NCBI GenBank assembly: GCA_012963185.1
Contig: DTWD01000561.1
Location: 1-23,379 of the forward strand
Source of the DNA: Acidobacteriota bacterium
GTDB taxonomy: Bacteria > Acidobacteriota > Vicinamibacteria > Vicinamibacterales > UBA8438
Direction: 5' to 3'
Length of the DNA stretch: 23,379 nucleotides
The notes under the pieces are model-generated. The model was not told the origin of the DNA and did no database searches. It saw only the letters and a program-made list of their open reading frames with translations. Shown in pieces: positions 1-8,072 of this stretch. Each line of letters begins with the position of its first letter. Position 1 is the stretch's first letter. A program made the position numbers and the translations under genes.

Positions 1-510
1 ATTGACTCGGAACACCACGAAGACATCATTGTTGCCGAGTACGAGTCCTATACGCGAAATGCCATCCTGCAGCTTAGACGGGTTCGGGAAGGAGCTCAGA
101 TAGAACAAGACCATATGCGTAATCGGCAGATGGTTGTTCACTGGCTTATGGATAACACTAACGCGATTGAGCAGCGTACCCGTGATGGTAAAACCTACTA
201 TGTCATGATTGATAGCAATGCTTTTCGTGAAGGCGTCGGGACGCTTTTAGCTGAGGTGCAGCGGATTAAGTCTGAAGGCGACTATGACGCGGCGTACACA
301 CTTTTTGAATCGTACGGTATTTATTTTGACCCAGCACTCCGCGATCAAGTCGTTGACCGCGTGTCGCGGGTCAATGTGCCGTCTTACACTGGATTTGTGA
401 TGCCGAAACTTGAGCCCGTGGTGGATTCATCGGGCGAGATTGTTGATGTGGTAATTACGTATCCTCAGGACTTTACGCAACAAATGCTGGAATACTCGGG
501 GAAACGATAA
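1..510 (+). CDS. Peptidase family M49 (dipeptidyl-peptidase III-like), C-terminal part
   Basis: The reading frame is open from the first base, so the gene begins outside the window; the first ATG at 115 is internal. The visible 169 residues match the C-terminal region of bacterial M49 zinc peptidases (also annotated as DPP III or Nudix-associated hydrolases). The recognisable pattern is the run around GKTYYVMID, the LLAEVQRIKSEGDYDAA helix, an SYGIYFDPALRDQV segment and the PSYTGFVMPKLEPV strand, ending in QQMLEYSGKR. The zinc motifs (HELLGH-type and EEXRAD-type) lie further upstream in this family and cannot be checked here. These enzymes release dipeptides from peptide N-termini in the cytoplasm or periplasm. 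Family assignment is from remembered sequence patterns, so the enzyme class is fairly sure and the substrate is unknown. Confidence 0.8.
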   Translation: MDSEHHEDIIVAEYESYTRNAILQLRRVREGAQIEQDHMRNRQMVVHWLMDNTNAIEQRTRDGKTYYVMIDSNAFREGVGTLLAEVQRIKSEGDYDAAYTLFESYGIYFDPALRDQVVDRVSRVNVPSYTGFVMPKLEPVVDSSGEIVDVVITYPQDFTQQMLEYSGKR

Positions 511-970
511 CGCAATTGCCCTTGTGCAGCCGGGTTACTTCAGACCAGCGCGCTAAACCGAACGTGTAGAATGCCTTTTCTGGAGATGGTTTATGGTTGG
601 TCGATCGGAGGCTGAGAACTTTCTTCGTGACTTTGCGCACTGGCATTGTGGTGTGCGTCTGGGCTATTTGTTTGGCAGGTCAGCGTTGTTTGCAAATCGG
701 CGAGTATTTGCGCGAGTCGTTAGTGGCCGTCTTGAATGTCGCGTGAAACGTCGACCGCATGACTCGAAGTTTCATTGGATGGAATTATGTACCACCGGCT
801 CGGCTAGCCAACTGCAGGCCGTTTCAGATCTGGAGCGGTCAGCTAGATTAGTGGTGTCTCGGTGTGGGAACGAAAATGTCTAACCTGAGATGTGTGGACA
901 ACAGGGTAAGGAACTTGCTTGCGGTAAGCGCGGTCGATATTGCTGCCGTCTACAGTAGAGACTGGGTTTT
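511..970. other. Intergenic stretch without a convincing gene
   Basis: About 460 bases separate the M49 peptidase from bshA. A 96-codon frame at 593-883 starts ATG but is rich in Arg, Cys, His and Trp with no hydrophobic or domain pattern, and has no clear ribosome binding site. I see no tRNA, no strong rho-independent terminator and no repeat here. It presumably carries the bshA promoter, but no clear -35/-10 pair stood out. Confidence 0.5.
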
Positions 971-2158
971 ATGAACGTCGGTATTGTGTGCTACGCGTCA
1001 GTGGGTGGCAGTGGAATTGTTGCCACGGAGCTAGCGAAGGTTCTAGCTCGACGAGGACACGAGGTTCGTCTTATTAGCAGTGAGCAGCCGTTCCGACTTG
1101 TCGATTTTCAGGCAGGACTAGCGTTTCATGCTGTTCAGACACCAGGGTACCCATTGTTTCGTGAGCCGCAGTACTTATTGTCACTGACTAATAAGATTGT
1201 AGAAGTATCACGTGAGTTCGACCTCGACATTATCCATGCACACTATGCCGTGCCACATGCGACGGCTGCCTATCTGGCTCGACAGATTTTGGCAGCCTCC
1301 GGCCGGCCGCGTGTCCCGTGTGTTGTTACCACATTGCACGGCACGGACGTTACGCTTATCGGTAGTGACCCGTCCTACTCTGAAACCGCCGCGTTTTCAA
1401 TTGACCAGTCTGATGGCGTTACGGCGGTATCTCAGTCATTGCGAGATGACACGTATCGGCAGCTTTCGGTTCATGCGGATATTCGTGTAATTCCGAACTT
1501 TCTCGATTGTCAATATCATAAGAGAACGTTCGATGAATCGCTCGCTCAGCGTTATCGTCGAGGTAATCCCGATACGAAATTAGTTATTCATGTGTCTAAT
1601 TATCGTCCCGTCAAGCGAGCAGAAATGGTCGTAGAGATCTTTCGTCGTATTCGGAAAGTCGTTCCATCACGCCTCCTGTTGGTTGGGGACGGCCCTGATC
1701 TGCCAGCCGCGTGTCGACGTGCACGCGAATATGGACTTTCTGCGGATGTTGAGCCACTCGGCGAACAGGAACTGGTGGTACCACTTTTGTCGATCGCGGA
1801 TGTTTGTCTATTGCCGTCGTTGCAGGAGAGCTTTGGTGTGGCAGCCCTTGAGGCAATGGCCTGCGAGGTGCCGGTTGTGGCGTCGCGTGTAGGAGGATTA
1901 CGTGAGGTCGTTACACACGACGAAACAGGGTTTTTGCACGATCCAGACGACCTTAGCGGAATGACAGAGAGTGCAATCCGCTTGCTGACTGATACGGTCG
2001 TTCACCAGCGTATTTCAACGGGCGGATGGAGGGCGGTTCATGAACGTTTCTGTGCCGATGAGATCGTGCCGCGATATGAGGCCTATTACGAAGAAGTCAT
2101 GTCGTTACGCAATCGGGAACGGCATTCTGATGTTGTGGTAACCGGGGTTCGGGGATAG
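971..2158 (+). CDS. bshA: N-acetyl-alpha-D-glucosaminyl L-malate synthase BshA (bacillithiol synthesis)
   Basis: This GT4-family glycosyltransferase joins UDP-GlcNAc and L-malate, the first step of bacillithiol synthesis in the cytoplasm. The N-terminus MNVGIVCYASVGGSGIVATE is the typical BshA opening with its GGSG nucleotide loop. FDLDIIHAHYAVPHA and TTLHGTDVTLIG follow at about residues 88-140. The C-terminal GT-B half has the usual VSNYRPVKR, LLVGDGP and the ESFGVAALEAMACEVPVVASRVGG donor-binding block with the E-x7-E motif. At 395 residues it is slightly longer than the usual 370-380, from a short polar C-terminal tail. The ATG start fits the family N-terminus, although the ribosome site is weak. 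The next gene starts 14 bases downstream and encodes a PIG-L deacetylase, the fold of the second pathway enzyme BshB. No bshC is in the window. Confidence 0.92.
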   Translation: MNVGIVCYASVGGSGIVATELAKVLARRGHEVRLISSEQPFRLVDFQAGLAFHAVQTPGYPLFREPQYLLSLTNKIVEVSREFDLDIIHAHYAVPHATAAYLARQILAASGRPRVPCVVTTLHGTDVTLIGSDPSYSETAAFSIDQSDGVTAVSQSLRDDTYRQLSVHADIRVIPNFLDCQYHKRTFDESLAQRYRRGNPDTKLVIHVSNYRPVKRAEMVVEIFRRIRKVVPSRLLLVGDGPDLPAACRRAREYGLSADVEPLGEQELVVPLLSIADVCLLPSLQESFGVAALEAMACEVPVVASRVGGLREVVTHDETGFLHDPDDLSGMTESAIRLLTDTVVHQRISTGGWRAVHERFCADEIVPRYEAYYEEVMSLRNRERHSDVVVTGVRG

Positions 2159-2172
2159 AGGAAATCTGTCAG

Positions 2173-4851
2173 GTGTATACTCGGAAAACTATGCGATTAA
2201 AGCGCTTAGCGGGTTCCATTATTCTTTTTCTGGTAGTCACTGTCGTTACGTCACCCATTGTGGCGCAACCACTTCGTTCCGGTAGTGGCCCGACCGATGT
2301 AGCTGTCGTGTTGCGTCAACTCAATAGTGTCGGGACATTCATGATGTTCACGGCGCATCCTGATGATGAGAATAATTCTTTGTTGGCAAAATTGGCTAAA
2401 GGCCAAGGGCATCGCACCGTATTACTGACTGCTACTCGCGGAGATGGCGGACAGAACGAAATCGGAGATGAGCTTTTCGATGGCCTTGCGGTACTGAGAA
2501 CGGAAGAACTTTTGGCTGCTCACCGACTAGATGGTGCTGAGCAATATTTCACTCGCGCTGTCGATTTTGGTTATTCATTTAGCATCGAGGAAACTTTTTC
2601 TCGTTGGGGGCGTGAAGAGGTTCTCGGTGACATGGTCCGGATGATTCGAACAATTCGCCCGGAAGTAATGTCCGCAATGAGTCCGTCAGGACGAGGCGGA
2701 GGTCAGCATCATCAAGCATCTGCAGTGCTAGCCCATGAGGCGTACCATGCGGCAGCCGACCCAAACCGATTTCCTGAGCAAATATCTGAGGGCTTACGCG
2801 CTTGGCACGCTCATAAGTTTTACTTCAGCGCCGGGTTTCCATTCGGGTTTGGGTTTGGTCCGCCCGGGTTCCGTCGGACTGACCCCGATCCGGATTTGAC
2901 TACCGTTGATTTGGGAGGATACGACGCGTTATTAGGTACAACCTATGCAGAGATAGGGAGTCGCGCGCGTGGGATGCACAAGTGCCAGGGTATGTCACAG
3001 CTGGTCGCTCTACCGGCCAGTGCTATGGGTGCGAGGTTCCAATTGGTTGAGTCAATAGATTCAACTCTGTTCGAGTCTGAGGAGACTTCACTTTTTGACG
3101 GTGTTGATACGTCGGTCCAAGCATTGGCGTCATTTGCTGGTTCGAATCCACCGGTGAGCTTGACGCAAGCTCTGGAGACGATTGCTGGGTACAGCACGGC
3201 AGCGCTCGATCAGTACAAGCGCAACGGATTGTCGGGTGCTCGCCTTCCGATCCTGAATGGCTTGCAGGCTGTTCGTGAACTTCGTGACAGCCTTGCTGCT
3301 ATGTCGCTTTCTGAGGACGCTCACTGGGAGATCGATTTTCGACTGGCGACGAAAGAACGTCAGTTTGTTAACGCTGGATTATTGGTTCATTCGGTACACA
3401 TTGAGGTGTTGGCTAGTGACGGTCTTGTCGTTCCAGGTCAAACAATCGATGTTTCTGTATTGATTGCAAATCGAGGAAGCGTTCCTGTTACCGTTCGCGG
3501 TGTGAGAACTGCTGGTTTTGCGGGCGCTGTTGCTTGTGACACCGAAAGCATCGTGTCTGGGGCAGTTTATTCCTGTGCGCAAGCTGTTACGATTCCGATT
3601 GATACGCGACCAACCGATATTCATTGGCGTCACGAACCTGATGCTGATCGGTACATTGTCGATGAAGATGTGCCGTTTGGTGCTCCGTTTCGGCCGACAC
3701 CCTTTAGGGTGACCTTAGAGTTTGACTTGGGTCAAGGGGTCAGCGTGGCAATCGATAGGCCCGTTGCGTATCGGTACTCTGACGACATTTTTGCCGGGGA
3801 GAAACGTACTTCTCTCAGCGTTGTCCCTAGATTTGTAGTGTCAATGACGCCTGAGATTGCCATCATTCCGACCGACCGTGATGAAGACCATGAAGTTCGC
3901 GTCAGTGTTATCAATGCGGGTCCCGATCCGAGTTCTGGTGAAGTGACGTTGAGACTTCCGACTGGATGGAGTGCAACGCCTGAAACCATACCGATTCGGT
4001 TTTCGCGGGAAGATGAGTCGCAGACTGTACGCTTTCAGGTTTCAACCGGTGGTAGTCAGGTAGGAGAGTATCGCGTTGGAACTGTCGTCGAAGATGGGAC
4101 TGAACAGTTTCAGCGTGGCATTCAGGTTGTTGAGTACCCACATATCGGGCGTCGTCACCTTGGTCGTGTAGCGGAAGGGCGTTTCAAAGTGATTGACGTG
4201 TCAATGGTTTCGGATCTTTCTGTTGGATATGTTGATGGCGTAGGCGATGCTGTTCCCTCGGCGATCGAACAACTTGGGGCATCATTAGAGTTTGTCGACA
4301 GTGACGACTTGGCGTGGGGTGATCTTCAACGGTTTGATGTAATCGTGACCGGTGTGCGAGCGTATGAGCATCGTCAGGATCTCCGTGCCAATAATGATCG
4401 GTTATTGCAGTACGTTGAGAATGGCGGCACTGTGATCGTTCAGTACAACAAGTTCGAGTTTAATCAAGCTCAGTATGGGCCTTACCCAGCCCAGGTGAGT
4501 CGAAATCGTGTTACCGATGAAAGTGCTCCGATTCGAGTACTGGAAAATGATCATCCACTGTTCGCGTGGCCAAATCGTATTGCCGCCCAGACGTGGGACG
4601 ATTGGGTGCAAGAACGAGGTCTCTATTTTTTGGGTGATCGGGATGAGAACTATATCGACCTTATTGAACTCGAAGATTCTTTTGAATTTAATCCCGGTAT
4701 CAAACGAGGCGCACTCGTTGAGGCCCGAATTGGTGATGGACGTTGGCTTTATGTTGGTCTCGGTTTGTGGCGCCAGTTGCCAGCTGGAACTACCGGCGCG
4801 TATGCACTGTTAGCGAACTTGCTGAGTCTGGGGCAGGCTACAGAGCCTTAG
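2173..4851 (+). CDS. Exported PIG-L/LmbE deacetylase with NEW3-like and GATase-like domains
   Basis: An 892-residue multidomain protein. A signal peptide covers about residues 8-32, with hydrophobic core SIILFLVVTVVTSPIV and a cleavage site near AQP. The PIG-L/LmbE zinc deacetylase domain follows, with HPDDE at 62-66 and GGGQHHQAS near 176-183, where the last His would be the third metal ligand. A middle region at about 570-630 (VSVINAGPDPSSGEVTLRLPTGW) looks like an NPCBM-associated NEW3 Ig-like domain. The last 220 residues (FDVIVTGVRAYEHRQDL, YVENGGTVIVQYN, GDGRWLYVGLGLWRQLP) resemble a class-I glutamine-amidotransferase-like fold without a visible Cys nucleophile. The start is GTG with AGAGGA ten bases upstream; ATG at 2191 is an alternative. 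Family members remove acetyl groups from N-acetylglucosamine-type sugars. Export argues against a direct BshB role despite the bshA neighbour. The stop overlaps the convergent anti-sigma gene by 4 bases. Confidence 0.85.
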   Translation: MYTRKTMRLKRLAGSIILFLVVTVVTSPIVAQPLRSGSGPTDVAVVLRQLNSVGTFMMFTAHPDDENNSLLAKLAKGQGHRTVLLTATRGDGGQNEIGDELFDGLAVLRTEELLAAHRLDGAEQYFTRAVDFGYSFSIEETFSRWGREEVLGDMVRMIRTIRPEVMSAMSPSGRGGGQHHQASAVLAHEAYHAAADPNRFPEQISEGLRAWHAHKFYFSAGFPFGFGFGPPGFRRTDPDPDLTTVDLGGYDALLGTTYAEIGSRARGMHKCQGMSQLVALPASAMGARFQLVESIDSTLFESEETSLFDGVDTSVQALASFAGSNPPVSLTQALETIAGYSTAALDQYKRNGLSGARLPILNGLQAVRELRDSLAAMSLSEDAHWEIDFRLATKERQFVNAGLLVHSVHIEVLASDGLVVPGQTIDVSVLIANRGSVPVTVRGVRTAGFAGAVACDTESIVSGAVYSCAQAVTIPIDTRPTDIHWRHEPDADRYIVDEDVPFGAPFRPTPFRVTLEFDLGQGVSVAIDRPVAYRYSDDIFAGEKRTSLSVVPRFVVSMTPEIAIIPTDRDEDHEVRVSVINAGPDPSSGEVTLRLPTGWSATPETIPIRFSREDESQTVRFQVSTGGSQVGEYRVGTVVEDGTEQFQRGIQVVEYPHIGRRHLGRVAEGRFKVIDVSMVSDLSVGYVDGVGDAVPSAIEQLGASLEFVDSDDLAWGDLQRFDVIVTGVRAYEHRQDLRANNDRLLQYVENGGTVIVQYNKFEFNQAQYGPYPAQVSRNRVTDESAPIRVLENDHPLFAWPNRIAAQTWDDWVQERGLYFLGDRDENYIDLIELEDSFEFNPGIKRGALVEARIGDGRWLYVGLGLWRQLPAGTTGAYALLANLLSLGQATEP

Positions 4852-5714
4852 TCCTCATCGGTTGGACGACCAAGGAAATATACTTCGCCTGTCGGGTTCA
4901 CCATCTCGCCCTCCGGTTCAAGCGTAATAGCAACTGGAACCGGTGCAAGCACTCCATCAGGTGCTTCGACATCTGTTGTTGTTCGTCCGCCGGGATCGAG
5001 TGTCAATGGTCCTCCACTGACTGGGTTTGCCACCGGCACGAACCAGAGGTGGTACGCTCGCCCTGCAGGTGCAGGCGGCAATCCTGTGACGGTTAGAACG
5101 ATACCGTGCTCAGTACTCCAAAACACTCGGGCCTGTGCGTTTGGCGCGACTGGCTGAGCCGTCAGCGGCATCGGGATGAGATCGTCGGCAGAAAACAGAT
5201 CAGCCCGCTGGTCCGATTCACGAGCGAGGCGCAGCGCGGCCTCTGATTGCGTTTCTGCGAGCACGGCGCGCTGGTTTGCCGCGTCGAGGTTTTCTTCAAG
5301 TGAGCGAGCAAAGTTGACCTGTTGCGAAGCGTACCAACCGAACCCGCCGGCAGCGACCAACAAAATAACAACCGCCATATTAAATAAGACACGACGGCTG
5401 TTTGTCTGTCCGGAGTTAGATTGGACCGTGTACTGCTGGCTCTTGTTGATCTTATGGTGATGAGAATCTGCGCCTGAAGAAACACCAGTAATTGATTGAA
5501 TTACTCGTTTCCGAAGTTGTACCGGTGGTTCGTGGTACGGCACCGCCCGGGTAAGCGCATGGGAAACCGGCAACAGTTTCATGACTTCATTTACACAGTT
5601 CTGACATATTTCGATATGTGTTTCAAAGTCCTTACGTTCGTCGGCGTTGAGTGCACCAAGGGCGTACAGACCGGCCAAACCGCTGAACGGGTCATTGGTC
5701 GGGTTAGTCTCCAT
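4848..5714 (-). CDS. Membrane anti-sigma factor, zinc-binding with RskA-like C-terminal domain
   Basis: A 288-residue partner of the ECF sigma factor encoded just upstream. The N-terminal zinc-binding anti-sigma (ZAS) motif H-x3-C-x2-C is seen as HIEICQNC at residues 33-40. One transmembrane helix lies at about 109-129 (LFNMAVVILLVAAGGFGWY), so the ZAS domain would be cytoplasmic. A heptad-like stretch at 138-172 follows, then an anti-sigma-K (RskA) type C-terminal domain at about 190-285 (GLPPAPAGRAYHLWFVPV, ITLEPEGE) outside the membrane. The start ATG shares one base with the sigma stop codon (TAATG), which implies translational coupling. By family knowledge it sequesters the sigma factor until an envelope or redox signal triggers release. 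Confidence 0.88.
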   Translation of the reverse strand: METNPTNDPFSGLAGLYALGALNADERKDFETHIEICQNCVNEVMKLLPVSHALTRAVPYHEPPVQLRKRVIQSITGVSSGADSHHHKINKSQQYTVQSNSGQTNSRRVLFNMAVVILLVAAGGFGWYASQQVNFARSLEENLDAANQRAVLAETQSEAALRLARESDQRADLFSADDLIPMPLTAQPVAPNAQARVFWSTEHGIVLTVTGLPPAPAGRAYHLWFVPVANPVSGGPLTLDPGGRTTTDVEAPDGVLAPVPVAITLEPEGEMVNPTGEVYFLGRPTDED

Positions 5715-6292
5715 TACGTTTTCGCCTCAAGTGTTGTGCGCAACGTGTGGAGTCCCATTTGCACCTTGTCTCTGATGACTTCCAGCGGGTGCTCCAGACG
5801 TTCAGCAATTTGCCCCGGTGAAAGTCCTTCGAAGTAGGCAAGTTCAACAGAAATTCGTTCAAGTCGAGGTAGCCTGATGAGAGCGTTTCGCAACGCATCG
5901 GCGGCGTCAGTTGACGCGACGTCGAAGCGCTGTCGTTGTGCTGGATCAGGAAGTTGAACGGTCGCAGCATTTACACTAATTCCATTACCGCTACGTGAAC
6001 GTACCGCATCAACAGCAAGACGCCGAGTGATTCTGAGTAGCCAGCTATTTACTGAATCCCGTTCTGGATCAAACCGGTTTGCTTCGCGTTGGGCGTGCTG
6101 AAACGTTTGTTCCACAATGGTTTCGGCTTCACGCTGATCATTAACGATATGCAAAGCGAGGGAGAATACACTGACTGCATGCGTATCGTAGAGACGGCTG
6201 AGAGTGTCTGAGTCAGCAGCCGCTAGTTGTTCGGATAGGGTTTCGGCCATTGGATCCGGCTGATTTGGAGCATGAGACGATTTTCTGACCAT
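5714..6292 (-). CDS. ECF-type RNA polymerase sigma factor (SigK-like)
   Basis: A 192-residue sigma-70 family protein of the extracytoplasmic-function group. Region 2 is at about residues 30-100 (LYDTHAVSVFSLALHIVNDQ, EAETIVEQTFQHAQREA, SWLLRITRRLAVDAVR). Region 4 is at about 130-185 (LRNALIRLPRLERISVELAYFEGLS followed by the helix-turn-helix PGQIAERLEHPLEVIRDKVQMGLHTLR). It recruits RNA polymerase to a specific promoter set that cannot be named from the sequence. The start at 6292 is ATG; a second Met fifteen residues in is possible. Its stop overlaps the anti-sigma start by one base. Upstream lies a 137-base divergent region with CTAG-rich palindromes, facing an exported dehalogenase-like gene. 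Confidence 0.9.
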   Translation of the reverse strand: MVRKSSHAPNQPDPMAETLSEQLAAADSDTLSRLYDTHAVSVFSLALHIVNDQREAETIVEQTFQHAQREANRFDPERDSVNSWLLRITRRLAVDAVRSRSGNGISVNAATVQLPDPAQRQRFDVASTDAADALRNALIRLPRLERISVELAYFEGLSPGQIAERLEHPLEVIRDKVQMGLHTLRTTLEAKT

Positions 6293-6335
6293 AAGTGAGA
6301 ATGCTCGATTTTACTCTGATAGATGGCTCAGTTGT

Positions 6336-6389
6336 CTAGTAATGAGCTCGCTCGACTAGCCACGAACTTAACACTGGTCTAGGCTAGTG
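6336..6389. promoter_or_regulatory. Palindromic CTAG-rich elements in the sigma / dehalogenase divergent region
   Basis: Two imperfect inverted repeats sit between the divergent genes. At 6336-6359, CTAGT and GAGC are mirrored by GCTC and ACTAG. At 6372-6389, CACTGGTCTAGGCTAGTG is symmetric at 14 of 18 positions around a central CTAG. The tetranucleotide CTAG occurs four times in 52 bases here (6336, 6356, 6379, 6384), although it is rare in most bacterial genomes. A paired operator for one regulator controlling both directions is an inference. Confidence 0.35.
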
Positions 6390-6429
6390 GGGGCGGAACT
6401 GGTAGTTACCGAATCAGGTGGAGTGGGCT

Positions 6430-7266
6430 ATGCAAAATCGTGACCAAATTTTAAATCGTCGGACATTTCTGACCGCGGGTTCGGCAACGTTGCTGGCATC
6501 TACGGTGTCCCGTCTTTCCGCGTCCGAAGGCGCAGCGTTTCAGGAATTACCTGAGCGTCTGCGTGGCGTGCGGGCGATGACCTTTGACGTTTTTGGTACG
6601 GTTGTCGACTGGAGGACCAGTATTACCAAAGAAGGTGAGGCGGTCGGACGCAGGCATGGGATTCAGGCTGATTGGTCCGCTTTTGCGGATGATTGGCGTG
6701 GCGGATACGGGCCGGCTATGCAGCGTGTACGGAGTGGTGAACTTGGGTGGACAAAAATTGATGACCTCCACCGGATGATTCTTGACGATTTGGTTCCTCA
6801 ATATGGGTTGACTGCGCTGAGTGATAATGAGCTTGATGAACTGAACCGTGCCTGGCATCGACTGACGCCATGGCCTGATACGGTCGACGGATTAACGCGG
6901 TTGCGTAAAGGGTATGTCTTGGCATCGCTATCGAATGGAAATGTGGCGTTGCTCGTCAATATGGCGAAGAATGCTGGACTTCCGTGGGATGCGGTTCTAT
7001 CTGCCGAGTTAGCTAATCAGTACAAACCTGATCGCGAGGTGTACCTCAAGGCGGCGGATTTGCTCGGTCTCAAGCCGGAAGAAGTCATGATGGTGGCCGC
7101 GCATAAAGGCGACCTACGTGCGTCAGCAGACGTGGGGTTTCGGACAGCCTATGTTCCCCGACCCACAGAATTCGGCCCGCATGTTGAACGAGACCTAACT
7201 CCAGATCCAGACTTTGATCTCGTTGCAACGAACTTTAATGACATGGCGGCACAACTCGGACTCTGA
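6430..7266 (+). CDS. Exported haloacid dehalogenase type II-like hydrolase
   Basis: A 278-residue HAD-superfamily protein. The N-terminus has a Tat-like signal: RRTFL at residues 10-14 followed by the hydrophobic stretch TAGSATLLASTVSRLSAS. The HAD core begins with motif I TFDVFGT; Asp53 is the nucleophile, and the acid/base Asp two residues later is replaced by Phe, as in L-2-haloacid dehalogenases rather than phosphatases. The cap domain holds WRGGYGPAMQRVRSGE and LTPWPD. Motif II is SLSNGN, the lysine is in YKPDREVY, and the last motif is VAAHKGDLRASADVGFRTAYVPRP, close to the type II AAHxWDLxAA signature. I chose ATG 6430 because AGGTGGAG lies six bases upstream; a GTG at 6418 is in frame but gives a poorer signal. 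Dehalogenation of 2-haloacids is the family reaction; the true substrate is unknown. Its stop faces the methyltransferase stop 11 bases away. Confidence 0.85.
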   Translation: MQNRDQILNRRTFLTAGSATLLASTVSRLSASEGAAFQELPERLRGVRAMTFDVFGTVVDWRTSITKEGEAVGRRHGIQADWSAFADDWRGGYGPAMQRVRSGELGWTKIDDLHRMILDDLVPQYGLTALSDNELDELNRAWHRLTPWPDTVDGLTRLRKGYVLASLSNGNVALLVNMAKNAGLPWDAVLSAELANQYKPDREVYLKAADLLGLKPEEVMMVAAHKGDLRASADVGFRTAYVPRPTEFGPHVERDLTPDPDFDLVATNFNDMAAQLGL

Positions 7267-7277
7267 CGCATACTCTG

Positions 7278-8024
7278 CTACATCTTGGTAGCGGCCGTGC
7301 GAAGCCTGACGTAATCAGCGACCCAAATGCCGCCTGCTGTTCGTAGGTCGGTTTCCAGTAGGTCTCTGACTTCCTCGAGTAATTGTGGTCGTTCGGATTT
7401 ACTTACCGTTGCTAAGAACGGTTTGGCGAAGATCTCCAGCCATGATGTGACATCTGACGGTAATGGTGTGGGGCGAGGAAATACACTAAGCATGTCAACA
7501 TGGAAACTGTGCGCTTCAAGTCTGGCGTGATATTCATCACCCGTTGGGAAATACCAAGGATTCACACGACTTGCGTCGATTCCGCGATGACTTAGAGCGG
7601 TGCTAAGTGCGTTCCGGATCGCCGAGACACATCCTGCGCCTCCGAATTCTGCCACCAGGCGTCCACCCGGTACGAGGGCGTTTCGGATTTGCGCTAATAC
7701 TTCGTCGGCATCTGTGATCCAATGTAAAACAGCGTTTGAAAAAATTGCATCGAATTCACCTTCAAATCCTAAGTCGGTTGCGTCGAGGATGCGCGCGTCA
7801 ATACCGCGTTCGAGTGCCGCCCACACTTGTTCGGGGCTGCTGTCGATTGCGACTACGTCGCATCCGGCGGCAATAAGCTTTTCCGTAAGCGCACCGTCGC
7901 CGCAACCGAGGTCAAGCACGCGCTCGCCGCGTTTTGGGTTAAGCAGATCAATTACAGGCTGACCGAGTTCTGAAACGAATCGCGCGTGGCGTGCGTATTC
8001 GTCAGGGTCCCATGTTTGCGTCAT
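7278..8024 (-). CDS. Class I SAM-dependent methyltransferase
   Basis: A 248-residue Rossmann-fold methyltransferase. Motif I is RVLDLGCGDGALTEKL at residues 35-50, binding S-adenosylmethionine. An acidic residue ends the next strand (DVVAIDSSPEQV), motif II is FDAIFSNAVLHWITD, and the post-motif LVPGGRLVAEFGG follows. The overall pattern and length resemble trans-aconitate 2-methyltransferase (Tam)-like proteins (the WDPDEYARHARFVSELG opening), but the substrate cannot be read from sequence. It begins 48 bases after hisA in the same direction and is probably the last gene of the his transcript, with no obvious terminator between. There is no known role for it in histidine synthesis, so co-transcription may be incidental. 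Confidence 0.82.
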   Translation of the reverse strand: MTQTWDPDEYARHARFVSELGQPVIDLLNPKRGERVLDLGCGDGALTEKLIAAGCDVVAIDSSPEQVWAALERGIDARILDATDLGFEGEFDAIFSNAVLHWITDADEVLAQIRNALVPGGRLVAEFGGAGCVSAIRNALSTALSHRGIDASRVNPWYFPTGDEYHARLEAHSFHVDMLSVFPRPTPLPSDVTSWLEIFAKPFLATVSKSERPQLLEEVRDLLETDLRTAGGIWVADYVRLRTAATKM

Positions 8025-8072
8025 GCGGTTGTTGTTCTCAATAAGTGTGGATTACAAAATTCAACTAGAAAT

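Noticed and set aside
593..883. 96-codon frame between the peptidase and bshA
   Set aside because: Arg/Cys/His/Trp-rich composition, no domain or signal pattern and no ribosome binding site; probably chance.
7600..7962. 120-codon plus-strand frame
   Set aside because: Antisense to the methyltransferase; its Ser/Pro/Arg-rich composition is a shadow.
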